A stretch of DNA of 64,000 nt from Lachnospiraceae bacterium JLR.KK002 (GCA_036941025.1 JAYMNP010000001.1:930001-994000), one strand, 5' to 3'. Positions 8,736 to 17,739 are shown, numbered from the stretch's first letter. The notes: generated from the letters alone by a model not told the origin. Numbers and translations: made by a program.

Positions 8736-9697
8736 TTTTGAAAGCGCTGGGTATTCTGTTGGCTGTCCTGCTGTTGCTGGTTATTGTATTCCTGTCGGTT
8801 CCGGTCCGGTATGGTTTCAATATAAAAGCACAGGACGAAGTGGAAGGCAAAGCGGTGATTCACTGGCTGTTTCATCTGGTGGATGTGCGGATTTTTTACA
8901 GACAGAAAGATGTTTCTTTCCGGCTGCGTATTCTGGGAATTCCCATTCCGCTTAATAAGGAAAAGCCGGAAAAGGATAAAAAGGAAAAGCCGGATAAGGG
9001 GAAAGAGAAAAAAGCAGAAAAATCCTCCGGAAAACAGGCAGAAGAAAACCTTTCTGAAGAAAAAGAAACGCTTTTTCTTCCGGAAGAAGCAGAGAAGGAT
9101 ACCCGGAATTCCGTTCAGACGGAGGTGGAAGAACCTTTATCAGATACGGACATGCTTCCGTCAGAGGAAGAGGACAGGGAGCAAAAGGGAAAGAAAGAGA
9201 AGCGCAGAAAGCACCGGGGCAGAAAACAAAGTTCCCGCAGCGGAAAAAAATCAGGACGTTCTGGCGGAAAGGACGGATTTCAGGGTCTGGGACAGCGGGC
9301 GCAGGATATCAGAACCGGTACTGCCACTGTGAAAGAGCAGATTGAAAACATAAAAAACATGATTTTGGAAGAAACTAATCAAAATGCCCTTCGGGTGCTG
9401 CTGGGTGAGGTTCGGTATCTGCTGCGCCATTATTCCCCGAAAAAGGTATATGGAACCGTGAGGTTTGCAATGAAAAAACCGGATCAGACAGGAAAAGTGC
9501 TGGGAGCCATAAGCCTTTTTCCAGGCTGGAGCCGATATCGAATCGTAGTGATGCCGGACTTTGCGGCGGAAGATTTTTACCTGAAAGGAAATATCAGCGT
9601 CAAAGGCCATATCCGGATATTGCATGTACCTCTTTCCGGATTCCGGCTGATTACAAATAAAAATATACGACAACTAATAAAAAATATAAGAAAATAA
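8717..9697 (+). CDS. DUF2953 domain-containing membrane protein
   Basis: An N-terminal hydrophobic segment (LFLILKALGILLAVLLLLVIVFL) is followed by the DUF2953 opening SVPVRYGF, then a long Lys/Glu-rich low-complexity stretch (about residues 78-190), then a conserved C-terminal region (LRVLLGEVRYLLRHYSPKKVYG to GHIRILHVPLSG). DUF2953 genes sit next to ytfJ/gerW in spore formers, as here with a 15-bp gap, so a sporulation role is likely but unproven. The start codon lies inside the end of the preceding gene, implying coupled translation. Confidence 0.85.
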   Translation: MEILFLILKALGILLAVLLLLVIVFLSVPVRYGFNIKAQDEVEGKAVIHWLFHLVDVRIFYRQKDVSFRLRILGIPIPLNKEKPEKDKKEKPDKGKEKKAEKSSGKQAEENLSEEKETLFLPEEAEKDTRNSVQTEVEEPLSDTDMLPSEEEDREQKGKKEKRRKHRGRKQSSRSGKKSGRSGGKDGFQGLGQRAQDIRTGTATVKEQIENIKNMILEETNQNALRVLLGEVRYLLRHYSPKKVYGTVRFAMKKPDQTGKVLGAISLFPGWSRYRIVVMPDFAAEDFYLKGNISVKGHIRILHVPLSGFRLITNKNIRQLIKNIRK

Positions 9698-9712
9698 CAG
9701 GAGGTTTATGCC

Positions 9713-10150
9713 ATGCAGGAAAATAATTTTAACACAACCGTACAGTCTTTATTTAAGGGAATGGACAGTTTCATTACCACAAAGACGGTAGTAGGAGAAG
9801 CGGTGCACATCGGAGATACCATTATTCTCCCGCTGATAGAGGTTTCCTTTGGAGTAGGCGCAGGCGCATTCTGCCATGATAAGAAGAATAATGCGGCCGG
9901 AGGACTGGGCGGGAGAATTACCCCAAGCGCCGTGCTGGTAATCCAGAACGGTGTTACCAAACTGGTGAATGTTAAGAATCAGGACAGCATTACCAAGATT
10001 CTGGATATGGTACCGGAACTGGTAAATAAATTTACCGAAAAGAACGCTGCAAAGAAGAAATCCAAAGCAGAAGAAGAAGCCAGAGAAGCAGCGGCTCAGG
10101 AACTGGCGGAACAGTTAAATATTCCGAAGGATGAGAAAACAGAGGAATAA
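9713..10150 (+). CDS. ytfJ: GerW family sporulation protein (YtfJ)
   Basis: 145-residue protein matching GerW/YtfJ, a spore protein needed for normal germination in Bacillus. The diagnostic glycine-rich stretch is present (SFGVGAGAF, then GGLGGRITPSAVLVI), followed by a Lys/Glu/Ala-rich C-terminal helix. An AGGAGGT Shine-Dalgarno lies just before ATG 9713. It shares an operon with DUF2953, the usual partner, and is followed by the strong hairpin terminator at 10183. It marks the organism as a spore former. Confidence 0.93.
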   Translation: MQENNFNTTVQSLFKGMDSFITTKTVVGEAVHIGDTIILPLIEVSFGVGAGAFCHDKKNNAAGGLGGRITPSAVLVIQNGVTKLVNVKNQDSITKILDMVPELVNKFTEKNAAKKKSKAEEEAREAAAQELAEQLNIPKDEKTEE

Positions 10151-10182
10151 AGGTGTAAGGTTCACCGGAATTGTTTCAGAAC

Positions 10183-10217
10183 AGAGAGCATATATTAGAA
10201 GTAATATATGCTCTTTT
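10183..10217 (+). terminator. Rho-independent terminator after gerW
   Basis: A perfect 13-bp stem (10185-10197 with 10202-10214), loop GAAG, followed by TTT. It lies inside what would be the N-terminus of an extended reading frame of the next small gene, which argues for the later start of that gene. Confidence 0.85.
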
Positions 10218-10227
10218 CGGTGATGGC

Positions 10228-10365
10228 ATGAAACGTCTGATTGGTTTTATTCTGTTCTGGATAGCGGTGGGAATGGCAATTATGATTTTTCTGCCAAATG
10301 AAGTGCTTGGAATACTGATTATTCTGGTATTGCTGCTGCTTGGGTATAATCTTTTCTGCTGTTAG
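10228..10365 (+). CDS. Small membrane protein (45 aa), hypothetical
   Basis: A two-segment hydrophobic peptide: LIGFILFWIAVGMAIMIFL, a short NEVLG turn, then ILIILVLLLLGYNLFC. Start ATG 10228 is preferred over the in-frame start at 10171 because the latter runs through the gerW terminator hairpin. GGTGATG just upstream could pair with the end of 16S rRNA. Short two-helix proteins like this are common and unnamed in Lachnospiraceae. Function unknown. Confidence 0.6.
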   Translation: MKRLIGFILFWIAVGMAIMIFLPNEVLGILIILVLLLLGYNLFCC

Positions 10366-10395
10366 GAAAACCCTCCTGCACGCGTGCGTATCTGA

Positions 10396-10605
10396 TTTTT
10401 ATTCTACACGAAAGATTCTTTCACGCATTAGCGCGACAAGGTCTGTCCTGATAGAAGAACAAAGTGGGCTTGCGCATTTTGGCGCGCCGAGCATGGTCGC
10501 TTCAGCGGCATTATTCCATTCATGCGAGTGCGCATCGTAATTTTTATTCTACAGGAAAGACACTTTCACGCATTAGCGTGACAAGTCTTTCCTGTAGAAT
10601 AAAAA
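10396..10605 (+). repeat. Two related hairpin elements with nested stem-loop
   Basis: Copy 2 (10541-10605) is a perfect 21-bp inverted repeat (10541-10561 with 10585-10605) enclosing a second perfect hairpin, TCACGC-ATTA-GCGTGA (10566-10581). Copy 1 (about 10396-10463) has the same layout with a degenerate right arm. Similar GC-rich sequence precedes both (GCGTGCGTAT and GAGTGCGCAT), so the block looks like a tandem duplication. This 282-bp gap holds no convincing gene; the open frames in it are translations of the repeat. Confidence 0.75.
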
Positions 10606-10631
10606 AAAGAATCCTGCAGGCAAGATTCTTT
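10601..10631 (-). terminator. Rho-independent terminator of rpmB
   Basis: On the minus strand AAAGAATC pairs with GATTCTTT around a 10-base loop, followed by a run of T. It lies 17 bp after the rpmB stop. Confidence 0.8.
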
Positions 10632-10647
10632 CTAAAGGCAAGAACAA

Positions 10648-10833
10648 CTAAGCTCTTTCAACTTTTCCGCTTCTTAAGCAAGAAGTACAAACATACATCT
10701 TCTTAGAAGCTCCGTTTACTTTACATCTTACGGATTTGATATTGGATTTCCACATTCTGTTGGATCTTCTATGAGAATGGCTGACATTCTTTCCGAAATG
10801 TGCAGCTTTTCCACAAACACTACATTTTGCCAT
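10648..10833 (-). CDS. rpmB: 50S ribosomal protein L28
   Basis: 61-residue L28 beginning MAKCSVCGK, a component of the large ribosomal subunit. It is the zinc-type version, with CSVCGK near the N-terminus and CTSCLRSG near the C-terminus forming a four-cysteine site. HSHRRSNRMWKSNI is typical of the family. The ATG at 10833 is preceded by GGGAGGTG on the minus strand; a longer frame upstream adds 16 unrelated residues and is rejected. It is a single-gene unit with its own terminator. Confidence 0.95.
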   Translation of the reverse strand: MAKCSVCGKAAHFGKNVSHSHRRSNRMWKSNIKSVRCKVNGASKKMYVCTSCLRSGKVERA

Positions 10834-11282
10834 AATTGCACCTCCCTGCGATTTATTAAGCCATATCCTGTATGAACTCACAACAAAGTCATTCTAACAG
10901 AAACATGGACAGAATGCAAGGGAAAAATGAATTTTTTATAAAAAGAGAAAATATTGTTTCATTTTCCGGCAAAAACGGTTATAATATAAACCATAAAAAA
11001 CTGTGGAACAGTTTTTTATGGTTTAACGAGGAAAAATACAGAGTATTTTTTCGAGTCTGAGATGGAAAGACGGAGGAACAGTTTTTTATGGTTTAACGAG
11101 GAAAAATACAGAGTATTTTTTCGAGTCTGAGATGGAAAGACGGAGGAACAGTTTTTTATGGTTTAACGAGGAAAAATACAGAGTATTTTTTCGAGTCTGA
11201 GACGGAAAGACGGAGGAACAGTTTTTTATGGTTTAACGAGGAAAAGTATTTCCGGTTACTCAATTATGTTGGAGGTTATGTT
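10834..11282. other. 449-bp divergent intergenic region, rpmB to asp23
   Basis: No gene was found. It contains the rpmB upstream region, a candidate plus-strand promoter (TATAAT at 10980-10985; best upstream match TTGTTT at 10954-10959 with a long 20-bp spacer), a perfect 15-bp hairpin (10989-11003 with 11009-11023), and the 70-bp tandem repeats leading to asp23. Confidence 0.7.
11005..11245 (+). repeat. 70-bp tandem repeat array (about 3.4 copies)
   Basis: Units start at about 11005, 11075, 11145 and 11215 with an exact 70-bp period and almost no divergence (one T/C difference at 11203, in the third copy). Each full unit carries GAAAAATAC-AGA-GTATTTTTTC, a hairpin with a T-rich right arm. 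The first unit's left edge is also the right arm of the hairpin at 10989-11023. The array lies in the transcribed leader of asp23 if the promoter at 10980 is used. Confidence 0.9.
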
Positions 11283-11639
11283 ATGAAAGGACAAGTGGAC
11301 ACACAATACGGAAAAGTGTTAATTGATACAGATGTAATCGCAATTTACGCAGGTTCTGTGGCAGTGGAATGTTTTGGAATTGTAGGCATGGCTGCTGTGA
11401 ATATGAAGGATGGTCTGGTGAGGCTCCTGAAAAAGGATTACCTGAATCATGGAATAAATGTTACGTTGAAGGACAACAGGATTACCCTGGATTTTCATGT
11501 GATTGTTTCTTATGGAGTAAGTATTTCTACTGTTTCTGATAATCTGATCAGTACGGTGAAGTATCGGGTAGAAGAGTTTACCGGTATGGAAATCGAGAAA
11601 ATCAACATCTTCGTGGAAGGTGTCAGAGTGATTGATTAA
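11283..11639 (+). CDS. Asp23/Gls24 family envelope stress protein
   Basis: 118-residue Asp23/YloU-type protein. It opens GKVLIDTDVIAIYAGSVAVECFGIVGMA, with VEGVRVI at the end, as usual. In Firmicutes these proteins sit at the membrane periphery or link to lipid and envelope stress, and yloU lies directly before yloV (DAK2/FakA) exactly as here. The ATG at 11283 follows GGAGG. The long repeat-bearing leader suggests special control of this operon. Confidence 0.92.
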   Translation: MKGQVDTQYGKVLIDTDVIAIYAGSVAVECFGIVGMAAVNMKDGLVRLLKKDYLNHGINVTLKDNRITLDFHVIVSYGVSISTVSDNLISTVKYRVEEFTGMEIEKINIFVEGVRVID

Positions 11640-11652
11640 GGAGGAAAGAGAA

Positions 11653-13356
11653 GTGGCGATAACTACAGTAGATGCACCGTTACTTGCAAAAATGTTTTTG
11701 GCCGGAGCCAAAAATCTGGAAGCGAAAAAAGAATGGATTAATGAACTGAATGTGTTTCCCGTTCCGGACGGAGATACGGGAACCAATATGACCATGACGA
11801 TTATGTCAGCGGCGGCGGAAGTGAGCAATCTGGGAGAATCACCGGATATGGCTTCTCTGGCAAAAGCAATTTCTTCCGGTTCTTTACGGGGAGCAAGAGG
11901 TAATTCCGGCGTCATCTTATCTCAGCTGTTCCGTGGATTTACCAAAGGAATCAGCAAATATGAAGTGATTGACGTGGTGATTTTGTGCGACGCTCTGCAG
12001 AAAGCAGTGGAGACAGCCTACAAGGCAGTTATGAAGCCCAAGGAAGGTACCATTCTTACGGTGGCCAAAGGAGGCGCAGACAGAGCGCTGGAGCTGATTG
12101 GAGAAACCGATGATCTTGCAGTATTTATGGATGAAGTAATCAAACATGCGGATTATGTGCTGAGCCAGACTCCGGAAATGCTTCCGGTTCTGAAACAGGC
12201 GGGAGTGGTGGATTCCGGCGGACAGGGGCTGGTTACCGTATTAAAAGGCGCTTACGACGCCCTGATGGGAAAAGAAATTGACTATACAATCGAAGCCTCC
12301 TCCACAGGAAGCGGCGTGGTAAAAATTTCTCAGCAGACAGAGCAGGATATTAAATTTGGTTATTGTACGGAATTTATCATTGTACTGAACCGGCCGATGG
12401 AAGAAAAGGATGAGATGGATTTCAAGGCATATCTGGAATCTATCGGCGATTCTATTGTGGTGGTTGCAGATGATGAAATTACAAAGGTCCATGTACATAC
12501 CAATGATCCCGGACTTGCTATTCAGCGGGCATTGGAATATGGCTCTTTGAGTAAGATGAAGATTGATAATATGCGGGAAGAGCATCAGGAGAAACTGATT
12601 AAGGATGCGGAAAAAGCCGCAGCAGAGCAGAAAAAAGCAGACGAGAAGAAGCGTTCGGAAAAAGACGCCCTTGCAGAGGCACAGAAAGCGCCAAAAAAGG
12701 ATATGGGCTTTATTTCCGTATCCATCGGTGAGGGAATCAATGAGATTTTCAAGGGGCTGGGGGTAGATTATATTATTGCCGGCGGCCAGACCATGAATCC
12801 CAGTACGGAAGATATGCTTAACGCCATCGAGGATGTGAATGCGGATAATATTTTCATCCTGCCGAACAATAAAAATATAATCCTTGCGGCAAATCAGGCT
12901 GCTTCTCTCATTGAAGAAAAAAATATATTTGTAATTCCCACCAAAACAGTACCTCAGGGGATTACAGCCCTGATTAACTTTATGCCGGACAGCAGCCCGG
13001 AAGAAAATGCGGCACGGATGACAGAAGAACTGTCCAGTGTGAAAACCGGGCAGGTGACCTATGCGGTGCGCGATACGCTGATTGAAGACAAATCCATCAG
13101 ACAGGGAGATTATATGGGCATGGGCGACAGCTCCATTCTCTCTGTGGGGAAAGATATGGATGCGGTTATCCGGGAACTGGTGGCTCAGCTTGTGGATGAA
13201 GAGTCTGCCATTATCAGTATCTATTACGGAGAGGAAATTAAGGAAGAAACCGCTCAGCAGTTAGGCAGCGAACTGGAAGAAACATATCCGGACTGTGAAG
13301 TGGAGGTGCACTTCGGCGGACAGCCTATCTACTATTATGTGATTTCCGTAGAATAA
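11653..13356 (+). CDS. DAK2 domain fatty acid kinase FakA-like protein (YloV)
   Basis: The N-terminal DAK2 kinase domain shows NVFPVPDGDTGTNM, with the conserved aspartates that bind Mg-ATP, and LRGARGNSGVILSQ. A middle domain and a C-terminal EDD-like region follow (total 567 residues). FakA phosphorylates fatty acids presented by a FakB protein for use in phospholipid synthesis; no fakB is in this window. GTG 11653 is chosen because AGGAGG lies 8 bp upstream, at the asp23 stop. A Lys/Glu/Ala-rich linker is near residues 320-345. Confidence 0.9.
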   Translation: MAITTVDAPLLAKMFLAGAKNLEAKKEWINELNVFPVPDGDTGTNMTMTIMSAAAEVSNLGESPDMASLAKAISSGSLRGARGNSGVILSQLFRGFTKGISKYEVIDVVILCDALQKAVETAYKAVMKPKEGTILTVAKGGADRALELIGETDDLAVFMDEVIKHADYVLSQTPEMLPVLKQAGVVDSGGQGLVTVLKGAYDALMGKEIDYTIEASSTGSGVVKISQQTEQDIKFGYCTEFIIVLNRPMEEKDEMDFKAYLESIGDSIVVVADDEITKVHVHTNDPGLAIQRALEYGSLSKMKIDNMREEHQEKLIKDAEKAAAEQKKADEKKRSEKDALAEAQKAPKKDMGFISVSIGEGINEIFKGLGVDYIIAGGQTMNPSTEDMLNAIEDVNADNIFILPNNKNIILAANQAASLIEEKNIFVIPTKTVPQGITALINFMPDSSPEENAARMTEELSSVKTGQVTYAVRDTLIEDKSIRQGDYMGMGDSSILSVGKDMDAVIRELVAQLVDEESAIISIYYGEEIKEETAQQLGSELEETYPDCEVEVHFGGQPIYYYVISVE

Positions 13357-13374
13357 CAGCAAAGGAGCAATCCC

Positions 13375-15513
13375 ATGGAGAAAACATCCGGTATCGGCAC
13401 GCTGAAAGGGATTGGCGCGAAAACAGAACAGTTATTTCATAATCTGGGAGTATACACCGTTGGTGATATACTCCTTCATTATCCCAGGGATTATGAAAAA
13501 CTGCCGCCCATCACCCCTCTGTCAGAACTGCCGGAGCTTGTAAAAGAAACTGAGATAACAGCCGCAGTTGCGGCGCGCATTGAGAAAAGCCCTGTGGTGC
13601 GGGCAGCCCGCAGCATGCAGGTGACTTCCCTGGTTTTACAGGAGAAGGACGTGAAAGCCGACCTGGTATGGTTCCGTATGCCATATCTGAAAAATACCCT
13701 GAAACCGGGAAGCTGGTTTGTATTTCTGGGCAAAATTGTCAGGAAAGGAAAACAGTTTCATATGGAGCAGCCTCAGGTATTTTTGCCGGAGAAATACGAA
13801 TCCATGCAGGAATGCCTCTGGCCCTGTTATCCCCTGACGGCGGGACTTGGCAAAAACAAACTTTCCCAGACCATCCGCAAGGCTCTGGAGGAGCTGGATT
13901 TGTCGGTGGATTATCTGCCGGAAGATATCAGAATGCGGCGTCAGCTGGCAGAATATAATTTTGCCCTGGAAAATATTCATTTTCCGGAAAGCGAGGAAGC
14001 TCTGGAGCAGGCAAGAAAGCGGCTGATTTTTGACGAATTTTTCCAGTTTATTCTTTCTGCGGGGCTGCAGAAAGAGCAGATGGAGGAAGTGCTGAATGAA
14101 TTTTCCTTTCTTCCGCTGGAATATCCGGAGACGGACACAGATTCGGAGAATCCGGCATCGGAGCTGTTGCCGGAAAACCGGAAGCTCTGGGCGGATGCTG
14201 TAATGGAACAGCTTCCCTACCGTCTGACAGAAGCACAGAAACGCACCCTGCTGGAAATCCGGCAGGATTTACGGGGCAGGAAGGTTATGCAGCGGCTGGT
14301 GCAGGGGGATGTTGGCTCCGGGAAAACCATCATTGCCTTTCTGGCCATGCTGGATGCGGCTCAGGCAGGTTACCAGTCTGCCCTGATGGCTCCCACAGAA
14401 GTGCTGGCCATGCAGCATTATCAGACCTTTACGGATCTTTGTGAACAGCACGGACTGCGGATTCCGGTGATTCTTCTGACGGGCTCTCTGACGAAAAAGG
14501 AGAAGCAGCACGCTTATGAAAGGATGCAGCTGTATGCCAATGCCATGATTATCGGGACCCACGCGCTGATACAGGAGCAGGCACTTTACGACAATCTGGC
14601 CCTGGTCATCACAGACGAACAACATCGGTTTGGAGTAAAGCAACGGGAAACATTGTTTCTTAAAGGTTCACAGCCTCATGTGCTGGTGATGAGCGCGACG
14701 CCTATTCCCAGAACCCTTGCCATTATTCTGTACGGAGATCTGGATATTTCCGTGATTGATGAAGTACCGGCCAGGAGGCTTCCGGTAAAAAGCTGCGTAG
14801 TGGGAAAAACTTCCCGAAAAACCTCTTATGATTTTCTGAAAAAAGAGATTGCCATGGGACATCAGGCTTATGTAATCTGCCCCCTGGTGGAAGAAAGCGA
14901 GGGCCTGGAGGCGGAAAATGTGACAGATTACGCCAGAATTCTGCAGGATGAACTTCCCCCGGAGATTGTGGTGGAATCTCTGCATGGAAAAATGAAATCC
15001 GGCAGAAAGAATCTGATTATGGAGCAGTTTGCCCGGAATGAAATCCAGGTGCTGGTATCCACCACGGTGATTGAGGTGGGGGTTAATGTGCCCAATGCCA
15101 CGGTAATGATGATAGAAGACGCCCAGCGGTTTGGTCTGGCCCAGCTTCATCAGCTCCGGGGCCGGGTGGGCAGGGGAGAGGCCCAGTCCTATTGTATCAT
15201 GATTAACACCACCGACTCCGATAAGGCAAAAAAGCGTCTGGAAATCCTGAATAAATCCAACGATGGCTTCCTTATTGCAGGAGAAGATCTGAAACTGCGG
15301 GGGCCGGGGGATTTTTTCGGAATCCGTCAGAGCGGACTGCTGGAATTTCGTCTGGGTGATATTTATCAGAACGCCGATTTGTTAAAGCAGGCCTCGGAGG
15401 AGGCGAATCTGCTGCTGTCAGAAGACCGGCAGCTTACTCAGCCGGACCATGAGAGAATACGGGAGCAGATACAGGGGTATCTGAACCGGCAGGCTGAAAC
15501 AGTGAATCTGTGA
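13375..15513 (+). CDS. recG: ATP-dependent DNA helicase RecG
   Basis: 712-residue SF2 helicase that remodels stalled forks and Holliday junctions. The N-terminal wedge (OB-fold) domain is followed by helicase motif I GDVGSGKT (near residue 313), motif Ia APTEVLA, motif II DEQH in TDEQHRFG, motif III MSATPIPRT and motif VI QLRGRVGR. It follows fakA after 18 bp, as in many Firmicutes. Complete and unremarkable. Confidence 0.97.
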   Translation: MEKTSGIGTLKGIGAKTEQLFHNLGVYTVGDILLHYPRDYEKLPPITPLSELPELVKETEITAAVAARIEKSPVVRAARSMQVTSLVLQEKDVKADLVWFRMPYLKNTLKPGSWFVFLGKIVRKGKQFHMEQPQVFLPEKYESMQECLWPCYPLTAGLGKNKLSQTIRKALEELDLSVDYLPEDIRMRRQLAEYNFALENIHFPESEEALEQARKRLIFDEFFQFILSAGLQKEQMEEVLNEFSFLPLEYPETDTDSENPASELLPENRKLWADAVMEQLPYRLTEAQKRTLLEIRQDLRGRKVMQRLVQGDVGSGKTIIAFLAMLDAAQAGYQSALMAPTEVLAMQHYQTFTDLCEQHGLRIPVILLTGSLTKKEKQHAYERMQLYANAMIIGTHALIQEQALYDNLALVITDEQHRFGVKQRETLFLKGSQPHVLVMSATPIPRTLAIILYGDLDISVIDEVPARRLPVKSCVVGKTSRKTSYDFLKKEIAMGHQAYVICPLVEESEGLEAENVTDYARILQDELPPEIVVESLHGKMKSGRKNLIMEQFARNEIQVLVSTTVIEVGVNVPNATVMMIEDAQRFGLAQLHQLRGRVGRGEAQSYCIMINTTDSDKAKKRLEILNKSNDGFLIAGEDLKLRGPGDFFGIRQSGLLEFRLGDIYQNADLLKQASEEANLLLSEDRQLTQPDHERIREQIQGYLNRQAETVNL

Positions 15514-15529
15514 ACAAAGCTGACAGGGC

Positions 15530-15562
15530 CAAAAAACAGGCGCCAGAATATTCTGACGCCTG
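15530..15562 (-). terminator. Bidirectional terminator between recG and the convergent ssp gene
   Basis: CAGGCG...CGCCTG (15537-15542 with 15557-15562) with inner CAGAAT/ATTCTG makes a long stem. The minus-strand side ends in TTTTTT, so it mainly serves the ssp gene; the plus side has only a weak T-run. Confidence 0.75.
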
Positions 15563-15598
15563 CTTTCTGATTGTCTGAGTATAAACGGAAGTTTCCTG

Positions 15599-15802
15599 TT
15601 ATTTGCCAGACATCTGTCTCTCCTGGGCTTCGATCATTTTCTTCACCATATAACCGCCGACAGAACCGTTCTGTCTGGAGGTTAAATCTCCGTTGTAGCC
15701 ATCTTTTAAAGGCACGCCGATTTCGTTTGCAACTTCGAATTTAAACTTATCCAGTGCGCTTTTTGCTTCCGGTACTACCGCTTTGTTAGATGAATTAGAC
15801 AT
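15599..15802 (-). CDS. Alpha/beta-type small acid-soluble spore protein
   Basis: 67 residues carrying both SASP signatures: KFEVANEIGVPL (with the GPR protease site region E-I/A) and the C-terminal DLTSRQNGSVGGYMVKKMIE. These proteins coat and protect spore DNA and are degraded at germination. The ATG at 15802 has AGGAGGT upstream; the longer frame adds residues unlike the family. It is monocistronic, convergent with recG. A forespore sigma-G promoter would be expected upstream, and GCATG...CATATA in the 15915-15945 region (minus strand) is a weak match with too long a spacer, so I do not call it. Confidence 0.95.
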   Translation of the reverse strand: MSNSSNKAVVPEAKSALDKFKFEVANEIGVPLKDGYNGDLTSRQNGSVGGYMVKKMIEAQERQMSGK

Positions 15803-15975
15803 ATCGTTACCTCCTGTTGTCTTTTGTTTCTGAACAATTTCTGCTTTACTTTTTCCTGTGTGAATCATCCGAAGATGATATGGTGTAACCCGTTGGTTAC
15901 GAGGATAGTATATGCACAGAAATCAGGATTAGACATGCAGTTCTTTCCGAATTTAACAGAAAATTCCATGAAATA

Positions 15976-17739
15976 TCAGTCGGTAATCGGTTGTATATCA
16001 CTGATATCCGGGGAGGCAATCAGAGAATAATTGGTGTAATACACGACGAATCCCGGCTTGCTGCCATTGGGCTTTTTCACATGTTTTTTTTCGATATAGT
16101 CAATTTCCACCTTGTCCGTTCCCCGTCCGTTGGAGTAGTAGGCCGCCAGCCGTCCGGCTTCCTCAAAAGTACGGTCCGGCAGTTCGTCGCCGTTGGTTTT
16201 TACCACCACATGGGAGCCTGGCATTCCTTTTGCATGGAACCACCAGTCATTTCCCGCTGCAAATTTAAAAGTGAGCTCATCGTTCTGGAAATTATTTTTT
16301 CCCACGTACATGTGATAGCCGTCGGAGGAAAGGTAATGAAAAGGCCTGCTTTTGATTTTTTCTTTTTTGCCGGCGTGTTTCTTTTTGATATAGCCAAACT
16401 GCACAAGTTCCTCTTTAATCTGGGTCAGATCCTCCTCAGAAACGGCAATATCCAGGGAAGTGGAAATGGATTCCAGATGAAGGATTTCTTCCTGGGTTTC
16501 CTGAAGCAGTTCTGTCAGTGCCTCATAAGTGCGTTTTAATTTATTGTACCGGTCGAAGTATTTCCGGGCATTTTCCTGAGGAGTAAGCTGGTCGTCCAGA
16601 GGAATGGAAATCATTTCATTTGTATAGTAATTGAGAGCTTTCAGCTTTTTTGCATTTTCTTCCAGATTGTATCCGTAAGTGTTGATAAGTTCTCCGTATA
16701 CTTTATATTTGTCCCGTTTTTCCGTATCTTTTAACTGTTTTTGCTGTAAATCGTATTTTTTTCGGCCCCGCTCCAGCAGAGTGTTTACGATTTTGCGCAA
16801 ATCGGCAGATTTCTGACGGATTCGGGTGTATACATTTCTGGCGGCGTAGAAAGTTTCCAGCACTTCAGAAATGGAAGAACAGTCTGTTCTGGTAAAGTCT
16901 CCGTACTGTGTCAGTTCCACTGCGGAGAAATCCACCGGTTCTTTTCCGTTGCGAATCAGGTTTGGACGGAAATTTCCTTCCCGGACGTCCTCCATCATCC
17001 AGGAAAAGTGGTGGAAAAGATGAAGTTTTTCTTCTTCTGACAATGCTTCCGCCGGTCGGTCGCCGTCCAGGGAGGCCCGGAAACAGAGTTCGGAGGCAAT
17101 GACCGGACTGATACCGGTATAAGCGGTATAGATAGCCTTCTGTACCGGCAGGGGCCTGTGATATACCTTTTCAGAAAAGGACTCCTGCGTTTCTGACAGA
17201 GGGCTGGACTTTTCCTGCGTTTCCGGGATAAAATAAGTTCTTCCGGGGAGTACTTCCCGGACAGAACTGACCTGGGCGGAAATGTGTTTGATGCTGTCAA
17301 TGATTTTCTGATTCTCATCGCAGAAGATAATATTGCTGTGTTTGCCCATAAGTTCCACAATGAGAACTTTGCGGCAGAGGTCCCCCAGTTCGTTGAGATG
17401 TTCAATTTCAAAATTAATGATACGCTCCATATGGGGCTGGTAAATTCGGATTATTTTCCCGTTGGCTATGTGTTTTCGGAGCAGCATACAGAAATTCGGC
17501 GCTGTCAGGGGACTGGTTTTGTTGGAGTCAGTCAGGTAAATCAGGGGAAGGGAAGGGCTTGCGGATAATAAGAGCCGCACCTGTCCGCCTTTTACGTTAT
17601 CTGTCTCTGTTCGGGAGGTTTTTATTGTGAGCAGAAGCTCGTCATTTTCCGGCTGGGCGATTTTGCTGATTCGGCCGTTTATGACTGTTTCATTCAATTC
17701 TTTTACTAAATTTGCAATTACAATTCCGTCAAAAGCCAT
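15976..17739 (-). CDS. rqcH: RqcH-like NFACT family protein (Rqc2 homolog, fibronectin-binding protein A)
   Basis: 587-residue NFACT protein. RqcH binds stalled large ribosomal subunits and adds C-terminal alanine tails that mark nascent chains for degradation. It opens MAFDGIVIANLVKELN, the NFACT-N domain. A central coiled coil (about residues 290-440) is followed by the NFACT-R RNA-binding domain with HMYVGKNNFQNDELT and WWFHAKGMPGSHVVV near residues 475-515. The ATG at 17739 follows GGAGA on the minus strand. Divergent from ireB. Confidence 0.93.
   Translation of the reverse strand: MAFDGIVIANLVKELNETVINGRISKIAQPENDELLLTIKTSRTETDNVKGGQVRLLLSASPSLPLIYLTDSNKTSPLTAPNFCMLLRKHIANGKIIRIYQPHMERIINFEIEHLNELGDLCRKVLIVELMGKHSNIIFCDENQKIIDSIKHISAQVSSVREVLPGRTYFIPETQEKSSPLSETQESFSEKVYHRPLPVQKAIYTAYTGISPVIASELCFRASLDGDRPAEALSEEEKLHLFHHFSWMMEDVREGNFRPNLIRNGKEPVDFSAVELTQYGDFTRTDCSSISEVLETFYAARNVYTRIRQKSADLRKIVNTLLERGRKKYDLQQKQLKDTEKRDKYKVYGELINTYGYNLEENAKKLKALNYYTNEMISIPLDDQLTPQENARKYFDRYNKLKRTYEALTELLQETQEEILHLESISTSLDIAVSEEDLTQIKEELVQFGYIKKKHAGKKEKIKSRPFHYLSSDGYHMYVGKNNFQNDELTFKFAAGNDWWFHAKGMPGSHVVVKTNGDELPDRTFEEAGRLAAYYSNGRGTDKVEIDYIEKKHVKKPNGSKPGFVVYYTNYSLIASPDISDIQPITD

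Noticed and set aside
10340..10706. Two small plus-strand frames
   Set aside because: They translate the duplicated hairpin elements and run into rpmB on the other strand; the repeated peptide is a by-product of the repeat.
11005..11245. CRISPR array
   Set aside because: The 70-bp units are contiguous tandem copies without unique spacers, and there are no cas genes.
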